64,000 nucleotides of DNA from positions 496,001 to 560,000 of the forward strand of contig NZ_CP141608.1 of the NCBI RefSeq assembly GCF_035581345.1, read 5' to 3'. Both the position numbers and the translations under genes were made by a program. How positions within the stretch are numbered: the first letter of the stretch is position 1; every line of letters starts with the position of its first letter. Positions 33,713-44,981 of the stretch are shown in pieces. The stretch is from Pseudomonas sp. JQ170C. Its GTDB lineage: Bacteria > Pseudomonadota > Gammaproteobacteria > Pseudomonadales > Pseudomonadaceae. Below the pieces are notes generated by a model that was not told the DNA's origin, ran no database searches, and saw only the letters and a program-made list of their open reading frames with translations.

Positions 33713-33973
33713 ATGTCAAAAGGGCATTCGCTACAAGACCCTTACTTGAATACTTTGAGAAAAGAAAAAGTTGGGGTTTCGATTTATCTGGTCAACGGCA
33801 TCAAGCTGCAAGGCACGATCGAATCCTTCGACCAGTTCGTGATCCTGCTGAAAAACACCGTCAGCCAGATGGTTTACAAGCACGCCATCTCGACAGTTGT
33901 TCCTGTGCGTCCGATCCGTCTGCCAAGCGCATCCGAATCCGAGCATGGCGACGCTGAGCCAGGTAACGCCTGA
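33713..33973 (+). CDS. hfq: RNA chaperone Hfq
   Basis: Hexameric Sm-like protein that pairs small RNAs with mRNAs and, in pseudomonads, works with Crc in catabolite control. The 86-residue product has the N-terminal [18 protein letters not shown], Sm1 ([21 protein letters not shown]) and Sm2 with YKHAIST; its C-terminal tail is short ([15 protein letters not shown]). ATG 33713 follows AGGAG. The 97 bases between miaA and hfq are AT-rich and could hold a promoter of its own. Confidence 0.98.
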   Translation: MSKGHSLQDPYLNTLRKEKVGVSIYLVNGIKLQGTIESFDQFVILLKNTVSQMVYKHAISTVVPVRPIRLPSASESEHGDAEPGNA

Positions 33974-33985
33974 TAGGAGTCTGCT

Positions 33986-35287
33986 TTGTTCTTTGAGCGC
34001 CACGGTGGTGGTGAGCGAGCGGTCCTCGTTCACTTGGAAGGTCAGAACCCTGAGGCGCGCGAAGATCCGCAGGAGTTTCAGGAGCTGGCATTGTCGGCTG
34101 GGGCCGATATTGTCGCGTTCGCCAATGTGGCGCGACATCAGCCCACCGCCAAATACCTGATTGGCAGCGGCAAGGTCGAGGAATTGCGCGACCTGGTCCA
34201 TGCCGAACAGGTAGATCTGGTGATTTTCAATCACACCCTCACACCCAGTCAGGAACGTAACCTCGAGCGCATTTTCGAGTGTCGCGTGCTTGACCGCACC
34301 GGTCTGATTCTCGACATCTTCGCCCAGCGGGCGCGTACCCATGAAGGCAAGCTGCAGGTCGAACTGGCCCAGCTTGAGCACATGAGCACGCGGCTGGTTC
34401 GCGGCTGGACGCACCTTGAGCGGCAGAAAGGCGGTATCGGTCTGCGCGGTCCAGGTGAAACCCAGCTTGAAACCGACCGGCGACTGCTGCGAGTTCGCCT
34501 GCGTCAGATCAAGGCACGCCTTGAGAAGGTACGCAGCCAGCGCGAGCAGGCACGTCGGGGACGCAAGCGGGCAGATATCCCTTCAGTTTCCCTGGTCGGC
34601 TATACCAACGCCGGCAAATCGACCCTGTTCAATGCCCTGACCCAATCCGAGGTCTACGCGGCCGACCAGCTGTTCGCCACCCTCGACCCGACCTTGCGCC
34701 GGCTCGAGATCGACGACGTCGGGCCGATCGTGCTGGCCGATACCGTGGGCTTCATTCGCCACCTGCCGCACAAGCTGGTCGAAGCTTTTCGGGCTACGCT
34801 CGAAGAGTCGAGCAACTCCGACTTGCTGCTGCACGTGATCGACGCCCATGAGCCTGAGCGCATGGAGCAGATCGAGCAGGTGATGGCGGTACTGGGGGAG
34901 ATTGGTGCAGAAGGCTTGCCGATCCTCGAGGTCTATAACAAACTCGACCTGCTTGAGGGCGTCGAGCCGCAGATTCAGCGCGACGCCGACGGCAAACCGC
35001 AGCGGGTCTGGGTTTCAGCGCGTGATGGGCGCGGCCTGGAGTTGGTGGGACAAGCGGTAGCCGAGTTGCTGGGGGATGACCTGTTTATCGGAACCTTGCG
35101 CCTTGAACAGCGTTTTGCGCGGTTGCGTGCGCAGTTCTTTGAACTGGGTGCGGTGCAGAGCGAAGAGCATGACGATGAAGGCAGCAGCCTGTTGGCCGTG
35201 CGCCTGTCCCGGGTCGAACTCAATCGCCTGGTCAGTCGCGCGGGCCTGAAGCCGGTGGAGTTCATCGAGCAACATACTTTGCAATAA
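33986..35287 (+). CDS. hflX: GTPase HflX
   Basis: Ribosome-associated GTPase that splits stalled 70S ribosomes after stress. The 433-residue protein has the HflX domain (LVHLEGQNPEAREDPQEFQE, AKYLIGSGKVEELRDLV), a glycine-rich helical linker (GGIGLRGPGETQLETDRR) and a G domain with GYTNAGKSTLFNAL, LADTVGFIRHLP and NKLD. The TTG start at 33986 is supported by TAGGAG about 7 bases upstream. It begins 12 bases after hfq and is probably cotranscribed. Confidence 0.96.
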   Translation: MFFERHGGGERAVLVHLEGQNPEAREDPQEFQELALSAGADIVAFANVARHQPTAKYLIGSGKVEELRDLVHAEQVDLVIFNHTLTPSQERNLERIFECRVLDRTGLILDIFAQRARTHEGKLQVELAQLEHMSTRLVRGWTHLERQKGGIGLRGPGETQLETDRRLLRVRLRQIKARLEKVRSQREQARRGRKRADIPSVSLVGYTNAGKSTLFNALTQSEVYAADQLFATLDPTLRRLEIDDVGPIVLADTVGFIRHLPHKLVEAFRATLEESSNSDLLLHVIDAHEPERMEQIEQVMAVLGEIGAEGLPILEVYNKLDLLEGVEPQIQRDADGKPQRVWVSARDGRGLELVGQAVAELLGDDLFIGTLRLEQRFARLRAQFFELGAVQSEEHDDEGSSLLAVRLSRVELNRLVSRAGLKPVEFIEQHTLQ

Positions 35288-35383
35288 ATGCCCGGCGACG
35301 CGGTCGGGCAGCCGTGACAGGCATTCTGTAGCATTGGTCGGCGCGCCGTGGGTGCGTCTTTGCTTTATCAGATGGAGAGCGCT

Positions 35384-36550
35384 ATGGCTTGGAATGAGCC
35401 GGGTGGCAACTCGAATAATCAGGATCCTTGGGGTGGGCGCCGTGGTGGCGGCGACAAGAAAGGGCCACCGGATCTCGACGAGGCCTTCCGCAAGCTGCAG
35501 GACAGCCTGAACGGCATGTTCGGCAGTGGCAAAAAACGCGGTGGTGACGGCGGTATCGGCAAGGGCGGTGGCTTCGGCCTGCTCGGTGTCGGCCTGGCCG
35601 TGCTGGCAGCTATCTGGCTGTACAGCGCCGTGTATGTGGTCGATGAACAGGAGCAGGCAGTGGTGCTGCGCTTCGGCAAATACTACGAAACCGTAGGGCC
35701 GGGCCTGAACATCTACTTCCCGCCGATCGATCGCAAGTACATGGAAAACGTCACGCGTGAGCGTGCCTATACCAAGCAGGGGCAGATGCTTACCGAAGAC
35801 GAGAACATCGTCGAGGTTCCGCTGACCGTGCAGTACAAGATCACCAACCTGCAGGATTTCGTGCTGAACGTCGATCAGCCTGAAGTCAGTCTGCAGCACG
35901 CGACCGACAGTGCTCTGCGCCACGTGGTGGGTTCCACCGCCATGGACAAGGTACTGACCGAAGGTCGTGAGCAGATGGCCGTGGAAATCAAGGAGCGCCT
36001 GCAGCGTTTCCTCGATACCTACCGTACCGGTATCACCGTCACCCAGGTCAACGTACAGAGCGCGGCAGCCCCGCGTGAAGTGCAGGAAGCCTTCGACGAC
36101 GTGATCCGTGCCCGTGAAGACGAGCAGCGTGCCCGCAACCAGGCTGAGTCCTACGCCAACGGCGTGGTGCCGGAAGCCCGTGGTCAGGCCCAGCGGATCA
36201 TCGAGGATGCCAATGGTTACCGCGACGAAGTCGTCTCCCGCGCCAAGGGTGAGGCCGACCGCTTCACCAAGCTGGTAGCCGAGTACCGCAAGGCACCTGA
36301 AGTGACCCGTCAGCGCCTGTACCTGGACACCATGCAGGAAGTCTACAGCAACACCAGCAAGGTCCTGGTTTCCGGCAAGGATGGCCAGAGCAATCTGCTT
36401 TACCTGCCGCTGGACAAGATGGTCGAAGGTAGCCGCGCCAGCAGCACCCCGGTCAGCAGCGCGCCGGTTTCGGCCAACGATGCGGCCAACCGTGCGGCGG
36501 CGGAGCTGCAACAGCAGCAACAACAGTTGCGTTCTAGGGAGAGCCGCTGA
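35384..36550 (+). CDS. hflK: FtsH protease modulator HflK
   Basis: Membrane-anchored SPFH-domain protein that, with HflC, forms a cage around FtsH and limits its proteolysis. The 388-residue product has a Gly/Asn-rich cytoplasmic N-terminus (GGRRGGGDKKGPPD), one membrane segment (about 63-85), then the SPFH/band 7 domain (VVDEQEQAVVLRFGKYYETV) and a long helical region (about 200-310); the end is Gln-rich. ATG 35384 follows GGAGAG. The stop overlaps the hflC start (TGATG). Confidence 0.96.
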   Translation: MAWNEPGGNSNNQDPWGGRRGGGDKKGPPDLDEAFRKLQDSLNGMFGSGKKRGGDGGIGKGGGFGLLGVGLAVLAAIWLYSAVYVVDEQEQAVVLRFGKYYETVGPGLNIYFPPIDRKYMENVTRERAYTKQGQMLTEDENIVEVPLTVQYKITNLQDFVLNVDQPEVSLQHATDSALRHVVGSTAMDKVLTEGREQMAVEIKERLQRFLDTYRTGITVTQVNVQSAAAPREVQEAFDDVIRAREDEQRARNQAESYANGVVPEARGQAQRIIEDANGYRDEVVSRAKGEADRFTKLVAEYRKAPEVTRQRLYLDTMQEVYSNTSKVLVSGKDGQSNLLYLPLDKMVEGSRASSTPVSSAPVSANDAANRAAAELQQQQQQLRSRESR

Positions 36551-37419
36551 TGAGCAATAAATCGCTGATCGCCCTGATCGTTGGCGTCGTGCTGGCGATC
36601 GTGGCCTGGAACAGCTTCTACATCGTGGCCCAGACTGAACGTGCGGTACTGCTGCAATTCGGTCGTGTGGTCCAGGCCGATGTTCAGCCTGGCCTGCATG
36701 TGAAGGTTCCTTACGTCAACCAGGTGCGCAAGTTCGACGCTCGCCTGATGACCCTGGATGCCCCGACCCAGCGCTTCCTGACCCTGGAAAAGAAAGCGGT
36801 CATGGTCGACGCCTACGCCAAATGGCGGGTCAAGGATGCAGAGCGTTTCTACACCGCGACCTCGGGCCTCAAGCAGATTGCCGACGAACGTCTGTCGCGC
36901 CGTCTGGAAAGCGGCCTGCGTGACCAGTTTGGTAAGCGCACCCTGCACGAAGTGGTTTCCGGTGAGCGTGACGCGCTGATGGCTGACATCACTGCATCGC
37001 TGAACCGCATGGCCAGCAAGGAGCTGGGTATCGAAGTGGTCGACGTTCGCGTCAAGGCCATCGACCTGCCCAAGGAAGTCAACCGCAGCGTCTTCGAGCG
37101 GATGAGCACCGAGCGTGAGCGTGAAGCTCGCGAGCACCGCGCCAAGGGTAACGAGTTGGCCGAAGGTATTCGCGCCGATGCCGACCGTCAGCGTCGTGTT
37201 CTGCTGGCTGAAGCCTATCGTGAGTCGGAAGAGACCCGCGGTGATGGCGATGCACAGGCGGCGGCGATCTACGCCAAAGCCTACGGCCAGGACCAGGAGT
37301 TCTACGCGTTCTACCGTAGCCTCAAGGCCTACCGTGAGAGCTTCGCCAACAAGAGCGACGTACTGGTGCTCGACCCGAGCAGCGAGTTCTTCCGCTTCAT
37401 GGGCAAGCCAAAGCCGTAA
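36550..37419 (+). CDS. hflC: FtsH protease modulator HflC
   Basis: Partner of HflK in the inner-membrane FtsH supercomplex. The 289-residue protein has an N-terminal membrane segment (about 5-24), the band 7 domain (VAQTERAVLLQFGRVVQADV) and a long helical part ending DVLVLDPSSEFFRFMGK. The start overlaps the hflK stop, so translation is coupled. A GC-rich inverted repeat and a terminator follow. Confidence 0.96.
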   Translation: MSNKSLIALIVGVVLAIVAWNSFYIVAQTERAVLLQFGRVVQADVQPGLHVKVPYVNQVRKFDARLMTLDAPTQRFLTLEKKAVMVDAYAKWRVKDAERFYTATSGLKQIADERLSRRLESGLRDQFGKRTLHEVVSGERDALMADITASLNRMASKELGIEVVDVRVKAIDLPKEVNRSVFERMSTEREREAREHRAKGNELAEGIRADADRQRRVLLAEAYRESEETRGDGDAQAAAIYAKAYGQDQEFYAFYRSLKAYRESFANKSDVLVLDPSSEFFRFMGKPKP

Positions 37420-37493
37420 AGATGTTAACCCCGCCGGGCGGCTAAAATGCCTGGCGGGGTGATCCCGCGAGAAAACGGGTGTATGATGCGGCA

Positions 37494-37516
37494 GCCGGGA
37501 AATTCCCGGCTTTTTT
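37494..37516 (+). terminator. Rho-independent terminator between hflC and hisZ
   Basis: GCCGGGAAATTCCCGGC (37494-37510) is a perfect 8-base-pair stem followed by TTTTTT. A second inverted repeat, CCCCGCC with GGCGGGG, lies just upstream (about 37431-37459). Together they should end the hfq-hflXKC transcript. The remaining 180 bases before hisZ, with a CCCGCC-rich inverted repeat, hold no clear gene. Confidence 0.87.
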
Positions 37517-37696
37517 GCGTCTGCGAGATCAAACGGCGGCAAGCCGCTGCGAATCTACAGAGCAGCCCAAGGTATTCGAGGGTATTGGCACGGCGGTCGC
37601 GCTGGAATCAGTGCTGCGCGCTATTGTTTGCCGATACCTGCTCCACTCAAGGCTCGCCCGTGGGCAGGCCGCCCGGACCATAGGGGAAATGGCGTA

Positions 37697-38884
37697 ATGG
37701 CAACGGTAGACCGCTGGCTGCTGCCAGATGGCATCGAAGAAGTACTGCCACCTGAGGCGGCGCGCATCGAGATCGCGCGTCGTCAGGTGTTGGATCTGTT
37801 CCAGAGCTGGGGTTACGAGTTCGTCGTGACGCCGCATATCGAGTACCTGGAATCGCTGCTCACCGGTGCCGGCCAGGACCTGGATCTGCGCACCTTCAAG
37901 GTCATCGACCCTCAGTCGGGCCGGCAGATGGGCTTCCGGGCTGACATCACCCCGCAGGTTGCGCGTATAGATGCGCACACCCTGCGCCGTGAAGGCCCGA
38001 GCCGCCTGTGCTACGCCGGCAGCGTGCTGCATGCCTTGCCACGGGCGCTGTCGACCTCGCGCAGTCCGATCCAGCTGGGTGCCGAGCTGTACGGCGACGC
38101 CAGCCCGGTCAGTGATGTCGAGGTGATCAGCCTGATGCTGGCCATGCTGCAACTGGCCGATGTCCCGGACGTGCACATGGACCTTGGCCATGTCGGCATC
38201 TACCGTGGCCTGGCTCGTGCAGCCGGTCTGTCTGGCGCGGTCGAGCAGCAGTTGTTCGACGCCCTGCAGCGCAAGGCCATCGACGAAGTGATCGAGCTGA
38301 CCGCAAACCTGCCAGCGGACATTGCCGGCATGCTGCGCTCGCTGACCGAGCTGTGCGGCGGTCGTGAAGTGCTGGCCGAGGCGCGCGTGCGTCTGGGGCG
38401 TGCTCCGGCTGCGGTTCTGGCTGCACTGGACGACCTGATGGCCATCGCCGAGCGGCTGGCTACGCGTTATCCCGAGCTGCCACTGTATTTCGACCTGGGA
38501 GAGCTGCGCGGTTACCACTACCACACCGGTGTAGTGTTTGCCGTGTTTGTCCCAGGCGTTGGTCAGTCGATCGCCCAGGGCGGTCGTTATGACGACATCG
38601 GAGCGGACTTTGGACGGGCACGCCCGGCCACAGGTTTCTCCACGGATTTGAAGACCCTGGTCACACTGGGGCGGGCCGAGGTGGTATTGCCGTCTGGCGG
38701 GATCTGGATGCCCGACAGCAGCGATGCGGCACTCTGGCAGTTGGTCTGCCAATTGCGCAGTGAAGGTCAGCGGGTAGTTCAGGCCTTGCCTGGCCAGCCA
38801 CTGACTGCCGCCGTCGAGGCGGATTGCGATCGGCAATTGATTCAGCAAAACGGGCTTTGGCAGGTTCTGCCGCTGGCCATTTGA
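37697..38884 (+). CDS. hisZ: ATP phosphoribosyltransferase regulatory subunit HisZ
   Basis: Histidyl-tRNA-synthetase-like subunit needed by the short form of HisG for the first step of histidine synthesis. The 395-residue protein has the class II aminoacyl-tRNA synthetase fold with motif 2-like [18 protein letters not shown] and [20 protein letters not shown]; it lacks the anticodon-binding domain of HisS. ATG 37697 follows GGGGAAATGG. hisG is not nearby, as is usual in pseudomonads, where hisZ stands upstream of purA. Confidence 0.95.
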   Translation: MATVDRWLLPDGIEEVLPPEAARIEIARRQVLDLFQSWGYEFVVTPHIEYLESLLTGAGQDLDLRTFKVIDPQSGRQMGFRADITPQVARIDAHTLRREGPSRLCYAGSVLHALPRALSTSRSPIQLGAELYGDASPVSDVEVISLMLAMLQLADVPDVHMDLGHVGIYRGLARAAGLSGAVEQQLFDALQRKAIDEVIELTANLPADIAGMLRSLTELCGGREVLAEARVRLGRAPAAVLAALDDLMAIAERLATRYPELPLYFDLGELRGYHYHTGVVFAVFVPGVGQSIAQGGRYDDIGADFGRARPATGFSTDLKTLVTLGRAEVVLPSGGIWMPDSSDAALWQLVCQLRSEGQRVVQALPGQPLTAAVEADCDRQLIQQNGLWQVLPLAI

Positions 38885-40231
<1,347 letters not shown>

Positions 40232-40250
40232 TTCGCGATTGATGTGAACA

Positions 40251-40278
40251 CAAAGGCCCCTTCATAGGGGCCTTTGTC
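40251..40278 (+). terminator. Rho-independent terminator after purA
   Basis: CAAAGGCCCC and GGGGCCTTTG form a perfect 10-base-pair stem around TTCATA, followed by TCGTTT, 19 bases after the purA stop. Confidence 0.85.
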
Positions 40279-40369
40279 GTTTCTGGCGGCTGTTCGGCAC
40301 AACCTTTGCTGTAAGAATCGCTCCAGGGTAGCCATCATTTTAATGGCCCCAGAAGTAGAGGGTTCTTTC

Positions 40370-42304
40370 GTGTCTGCCGTTCTCTCACTGTTACGAAGCC
40401 GCCTGTTGCGGCCTGTCTTTGTTGCCCTTGGTATCGCTCTTTTGGTGCAAGTGCTGGTCGCGGTTGCGCTGACGCGGAGCACGGTCACCGCGCTTGAGGC
40501 GGATCTGGGCAAGCGCCTGGGGGCGGATAGCCAGAAGTTGTCCGCCGAGCTTGAGCAGGCCGGGCAGGAAGTCAGCTCGGGTCTGGAAAGCCTCTCCGCC
40601 AGTACCCGCCAGCGTTTGACCGCCGGGCTGTCGACTCGCTTGCAGGGCGAGCAGGCCCAGTTGCGGGAAACCCTGGAGAAGAACCTCAAGGACTCAGCCA
40701 ACGATATGGCGCAGTTACTGGCCTCCGTGGCGCCGCGAGCAATGTGGGACAACGATGTGCCCACCCTGTCCGAATTCTCTCGGCGCGCCCAGCGCAATCC
40801 CAATGTGCTGTTTGTGGTCTACGACGATGCCCAGGGCCAGCACCTGACCCGTTACCTGAACCGGCAGAACCCGATCAACCAGGCGCTGTTGGAAAAGGGC
40901 CAGGGCGAGCGGGCGCTGGACAGGGTGCTGGATGCTGCCCGAAACGATCCGACGGTGTACTTCATCGAGGCGCCGATCAGCCCCAATGGCGTGGAGATTG
41001 GCAAGGTACTGATGGGGGTTTCCACCGCTTCGGTGGACGCCGAGCTGGTTGCCCTCGACAAGCGTTTCTCGGCGCTGATCGCCAGCGGCGATCAACTCGT
41101 AGGCGACAGCCTGGTTGGCGCTGCCGCCGACAGCAACAAGGCCTTGCGCGCCCGCCTGGAGGCGGCGCAGGCCAGTGCGGCGGGTATGCAGGCTGGTACC
41201 TCGCAGAGCGTCCAGGAAGCCGCTGCGACCTTGCGTTGGAACATTGGCCTGGGCCTGGCCCTGGTCGGTCTTGGCGTGCTGCTGGTGGTGGCCGTGGTAT
41301 TGGGGCGCCGGGTCGTCAGCAAGCTGCGCCTGCTCATCGCAGCGTTGAACGATCTGGCAGCGGGTGAGGGTGACCTGACCAAACGGGTGCCCATCGACAG
41401 CCGTGATGAAATCGGTGACATGGCAGCAGCGGTCAACCAGTTCGTCGACAAGCTCCAGCCGATCGTGCGTGAAGCCGGCGAGGTGGCGCAGCGGACCGGC
41501 ATCGAGATCGGTGCCATGGCCCAGCGCAATGCCGGTGCCGATGCGGCCGCCGCGCTGCAGCGTGACGAAGTGGCCGCCAGTCTGCGTGATCTCTCGGCCA
41601 TGGCCGACGAGGCGCAGGCGGAGAGCCAGGCCATGCAGTCGGCCTTGCAGCAGGTGGTGGATATTCGCCAGGCCACCGATGAGAATTCGCGCACGTCGAC
41701 TCAAGTGGCCAAGTTGATCGAGGACTTGGCCGGGCAAGTGGAAACCGGCTCCAAGGTGATCGAGCGACTGGCCCAGCAGAGCGAGCAGATCGAGGTCGTG
41801 TTGACCGTGATTCACGGTATAGCCGAGCAAACCAACTTGCTGGCGCTCAACGCGGCCATTGAGGCGGCGCGGGCGGGTGAGACCGGGCGCGGTTTCGCCG
41901 TGGTCGCCGATGAGGTGCGGGCCCTGGCCAGCAAGACCCAGAGCTCGACCGGCGATATTCAGGCGCATATCGGCGCCTTGCAGCAGGGGGCGAAGGAAGC
42001 GGTGGCGGCGATCAGTCAGGCGGGGCGTCAGGCCAGCGAAGGGCTGTTGGTATTGCGCGATAACGCACGCGTGCAGCAGTCGGTTCAGGCGTCGGTGGAG
42101 CAGGTGCATGCGGCCATCGGCTTGGCGACGCGTGCGGCCGAGCAGCAGGCCCAGGGCGCACAGGCGGTGCGCGGGCGCGTGCAGACGATTCATGCCCAGG
42201 CCGAGCGAGCGGCTGAGGTGGTCATGCAAACCACCGCCAGCAGCAAGGTGCTGGATAACCTGGCCGACCAGCTCAAAGCCAGTCTGGGCCAGTTCAGGGC
42301 CTGA
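40370..42304 (+). CDS. Methyl-accepting chemotaxis protein
   Basis: Transmembrane chemoreceptor of 644 residues. Two membrane segments (about 13-33 and 285-310) enclose a helical periplasmic sensor of about 250 residues with no recognised ligand motif. A HAMP domain follows ([20 protein letters not shown]), then the signalling domain with hairpin tip [19 protein letters not shown] followed by [16 protein letters not shown]. No C-terminal CheR/CheB-tethering pentapeptide is seen (it ends LGQFRA). GTG 40370 is preferred, with AGAGGG 7 bases upstream; an ATG at 40343 is possible. No other chemotaxis gene is near, so it is an orphan receptor; ligand unknown. Confidence 0.92.
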   Translation: MSAVLSLLRSRLLRPVFVALGIALLVQVLVAVALTRSTVTALEADLGKRLGADSQKLSAELEQAGQEVSSGLESLSASTRQRLTAGLSTRLQGEQAQLRETLEKNLKDSANDMAQLLASVAPRAMWDNDVPTLSEFSRRAQRNPNVLFVVYDDAQGQHLTRYLNRQNPINQALLEKGQGERALDRVLDAARNDPTVYFIEAPISPNGVEIGKVLMGVSTASVDAELVALDKRFSALIASGDQLVGDSLVGAAADSNKALRARLEAAQASAAGMQAGTSQSVQEAAATLRWNIGLGLALVGLGVLLVVAVVLGRRVVSKLRLLIAALNDLAAGEGDLTKRVPIDSRDEIGDMAAAVNQFVDKLQPIVREAGEVAQRTGIEIGAMAQRNAGADAAAALQRDEVAASLRDLSAMADEAQAESQAMQSALQQVVDIRQATDENSRTSTQVAKLIEDLAGQVETGSKVIERLAQQSEQIEVVLTVIHGIAEQTNLLALNAAIEAARAGETGRGFAVVADEVRALASKTQSSTGDIQAHIGALQQGAKEAVAAISQAGRQASEGLLVLRDNARVQQSVQASVEQVHAAIGLATRAAEQQAQGAQAVRGRVQTIHAQAERAAEVVMQTTASSKVLDNLADQLKASLGQFRA

Positions 42305-42310
42305 AAGTAA

Positions 42311-42330
42311 TCGCGGGGCATGCCCCGCGA
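42311..42330. repeat. REP core after the chemoreceptor
   Basis: TCGCGGGGCATGCCCCGCGA is a perfect 20-base palindrome of the REP type between the convergent chemoreceptor and iron permease genes. It may double as a terminator, though no T-run follows. Confidence 0.75.
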
Positions 42331-42343
42331 TGCTTCTACAACC

Positions 42344-43909
42344 TCAAGCGCGGTTCAGATACATCCGCGTCGTCAGGAGGTACACCGGCAGGCCCGACAC
42401 CACGATCAGCAGCGCCGCATAAGGCGCTGCCGCAGCGAACTCGACGTTGGCCGTGTGCGCCCAGACTTCCGTCGCCAGGGTGGTCATGCCAGTCGGACTT
42501 AGCAGCAGGGTCGCCGTCAGCTCCTTCATGGCGTCCAGGAACACCAGGGCGAAGGCAGCGGCCAGCGCGGGGAATATGATCGGCAGCGTCACCCGGCAAA
42601 ATGCCTTGAACGGGCTTGCGCCCAGGGTGCGGGCGGCTTCTTCGAGTTGCGGCGCGGCCTTGTTCAGTGCCGTGCGCACCGGTGCTTGTGCCAGGGGTAG
42701 AAACAGCAGGGCGTAGGCCAGCAGCAGCAAGCCGGTGGTCTGGTAAAGCACCGGCACGTAGTGCAGGGCGAAGTACACCAGCGTCAGGGCAATCACCAGG
42801 CCTGGCAGGGCATGCAGCAGGTAGGGCAGGCGCTCGGCCCAGATCGCCAGCCGGCCCTTGTAGCGCACCACCAGAAAGCTCACTGGCAAGGCCAGCAACA
42901 GGCTCAGCCCCGCGCCGCCCAGTGAAAGCGACAGCGAGGAGAACAGCGCCCGGCTGATGTCCGCGACCGGGAAGGCGGCGGAGGAACCAACGCTCAGCCA
43001 GTAGCCGAGCATGCCCAGTGGAATACCGCTGCCGAGTAATGCCAGCACCAGGCAGAACCCCTGACCCACAGGCATCCAGCCGCGCAGCCGAATCGGTGCG
43101 GCACGCCTTGCCACGCCCTGGCCGATACGGACATGGCGTGCCTTGCCACGCACGCGCAGCTCCAGCCAGAGCATCAACAGGCACATGAACAGCAGCACGG
43201 CCGACAGCATCGCCGCATTGGCGTTGCTGAACTCCAGCTCGAACTGTTGGTAGATGGCCGTGGTGAAGGTCTGTAGGCCCAGGATCGACAGGGCGCCGAA
43301 TTCCACCAGCATATGCAGGGCAATCAGCAGGCTGCCACCGAGGATCGAGGGCCAGAGCAGCGGCAGGGTGATCCTGAAGAAAACGCCCCAGCGATTCTGC
43401 CCCAGCGTGCGGGCCGACTCTTCAAGTGAGGTGTCGAGGTTGCGCAGGGTGGCAGCGACCGGCAGGAACACCAGTGGGTACTTGGACAGGCTCATCACCA
43501 GGATCGCGCCGCCCAGGCCCTCGAAGCGAGGGCTCAGGGATACCCAGGTAAAGCCGCTGACAAAGGCCGGCACAGCGAATGGCAGGCACAGGATAACGCC
43601 CCACAGGCGCCGCCCTGGCAAGTCGCTGCGCTCCAGCAGCCAGGCCAGGGCCAGGCCGAGCACGGCGCAGGCCAGGGTAACGCCCACCATCAGCATCAGG
43701 GTGTTGCGCATCAGGCCCCAGACAAAAGGGCGCCAGAGCAGGCGAAAGGCTTCATGCCAGCCCGCTTGCCAGGCCTTGAGGCCAACATACGCCAATGGCA
43801 GCAGGCTCAGGCCCACCAGTAGCAGCACGGGCAACACCACCCAGATCGACGGGCGCTTGCGCCGCGGCACATAGCGGCTGATCAGCGGTTCAGGCAGGGC
43901 GGCACTCAT
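42344..43909 (-). CDS. Ferric iron ABC transporter permease (FbpB type)
   Basis: Inner-membrane permease of 521 residues with two fused BPD_transp_1 halves and about 12 membrane segments. EAA-type loops that contact the ATPase appear twice: LDTSLEESARTLGQNRWGVF in the first half and EEAARTLGASPFKAFCRVT in the second. This double-domain layout is typical of SfuB/FbpB ferric permeases. It starts on the stop of the binding-protein gene (shared base 43909), so translation is coupled. No ATPase gene is adjacent; it must be supplied from elsewhere. Confidence 0.9.
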   Translation of the reverse strand: MSAALPEPLISRYVPRRKRPSIWVVLPVLLLVGLSLLPLAYVGLKAWQAGWHEAFRLLWRPFVWGLMRNTLMLMVGVTLACAVLGLALAWLLERSDLPGRRLWGVILCLPFAVPAFVSGFTWVSLSPRFEGLGGAILVMSLSKYPLVFLPVAATLRNLDTSLEESARTLGQNRWGVFFRITLPLLWPSILGGSLLIALHMLVEFGALSILGLQTFTTAIYQQFELEFSNANAAMLSAVLLFMCLLMLWLELRVRGKARHVRIGQGVARRAAPIRLRGWMPVGQGFCLVLALLGSGIPLGMLGYWLSVGSSAAFPVADISRALFSSLSLSLGGAGLSLLLALPVSFLVVRYKGRLAIWAERLPYLLHALPGLVIALTLVYFALHYVPVLYQTTGLLLLAYALLFLPLAQAPVRTALNKAAPQLEEAARTLGASPFKAFCRVTLPIIFPALAAAFALVFLDAMKELTATLLLSPTGMTTLATEVWAHTANVEFAAAAPYAALLIVVSGLPVYLLTTRMYLNRA

Positions 43910-44922
43910 CAGAGCAGGCCGACTTCGCGTTCAAGCTCCAGGGCTTCTTCGGCATTTCCCAGGTCGGCCGGGGTGATCTTCGGCGGACGCAGGTCCTCGA
44001 ATGGCTTCAGGCCCTGATCCGAGACCATGCCCTTGTGCAGTGGGTATTCGGCGGTGGTCTGGGTGATCACGCGCTGCCCTTCTTCACTGGCCATCCAGGC
44101 GAGCAGGGCTTGAGCCTCTTGCGGGTGCTTGCTGGCCTTGACCGCCGCTGCGCTGGAAATGGTCACCAGGCCGCCGGCGTCACCGTCAGCCAGGTAATAG
44201 AGTTTCGAGTCGAGCTGGCCGCGCTCTTTTTTCAGTGCATACCAGTAGTAGTTGTTTACCAGCACGGCCGCCACTTCACCGTTTTCCACGGCTTTGAGGG
44301 CAACCATGTTGTTGGTGTAAGTCTTGCCGAATGCCTTGAGGCCAGTCAGCCATTCTTCGGCGGCGTCACGGCCGTGCAGCTTGAGGATGGCTACGGCCTG
44401 TTCCTGGAAGGCACCGCTGGTAGGCACGAAACCGATCTTGCCTTCCCATTCCGGATTGGCGAAGTCCATCACCGATGGCGGCAGGTCTTTCTCGTCAATC
44501 ACCTTGGGGTTGAAGGCCACTACCCGGGTGCGAGCGGTCACGCCCATCCAGGTACCGTTCGCCGCCACATATTCCTTGGGCAATACCTGCAGGGTGGAGT
44601 CGTCGATCTTCGCGAGCAGGCCCAGTTCGCCCAGGTTGTTCAGGGGGGGCGACTCTTCGGTGTAGATGACATCGGCAGGCGAGCGGTCGCCTTCCTCGAT
44701 GATCTGGCTGGCGAGCTGATTGCTGCTACCTTTGCGGATATTGACGTGGATGCCGGTCTTGGCCTCGTAGGCCTTGGCGATGGCTTCGCCGATTTCCTTG
44801 TGCTGGCCGTTATACAGGGTCAGTGACACCGGGTCGGCTGCCAGAGCGGCTGGCGTGCCCAACACCATGGCCAAAAAGGAGACGGCCAGGCCGCGCAACA
44901 GGGGGTTATTGCGGAACGTCAT
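43909..44922 (-). CDS. Ferric iron ABC transporter substrate-binding protein (FbpA type)
   Basis: Periplasmic iron-binding protein of 337 residues with a signal peptide (about residues 1-29, ending AALA before ADPVSLTLY). The consecutive tyrosines Y225 and Y226 in VNNYYWYALKKE are the iron ligands characteristic of FbpA/SfuA proteins. Other family segments are TLYNGQHKEIGEAIAKAYE and GDRSPADVIYTEE. It precedes the permease and is itself preceded by a Fur-like palindrome, consistent with iron repression. Confidence 0.93.
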   Translation of the reverse strand: MTFRNNPLLRGLAVSFLAMVLGTPAALAADPVSLTLYNGQHKEIGEAIAKAYEAKTGIHVNIRKGSSNQLASQIIEEGDRSPADVIYTEESPPLNNLGELGLLAKIDDSTLQVLPKEYVAANGTWMGVTARTRVVAFNPKVIDEKDLPPSVMDFANPEWEGKIGFVPTSGAFQEQAVAILKLHGRDAAEEWLTGLKAFGKTYTNNMVALKAVENGEVAAVLVNNYYWYALKKERGQLDSKLYYLADGDAGGLVTISSAAAVKASKHPQEAQALLAWMASEEGQRVITQTTAEYPLHKGMVSDQGLKPFEDLRPPKITPADLGNAEEALELEREVGLL

Positions 44923-44955
44923 GCGGATACTTCCTCGCTTGCGGCTACATATCTG

Positions 44956-44981
44956 GAAACAATGATAAGCGATATTGTTTC
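44956..44981 (-). promoter_or_regulatory. Putative Fur box
   Basis: GAAACAAT (44956-44963) and ATTGTTTC (44974-44981) form a perfect inverted repeat around GATAAGCGAT, 34 bases upstream of the iron-binding-protein start. It resembles the AT-rich GATAAT-type repeats of Fur sites, which suits the function of the gene. Spacing differs from the classical 19-base consensus, so this is a moderate call. Confidence 0.5.

Noticed and set aside
37482..37487. TATGAT as a -10 box for hisZ
   Set aside because: The start point would fall in the terminator stem and no -35 is present at suitable distance.
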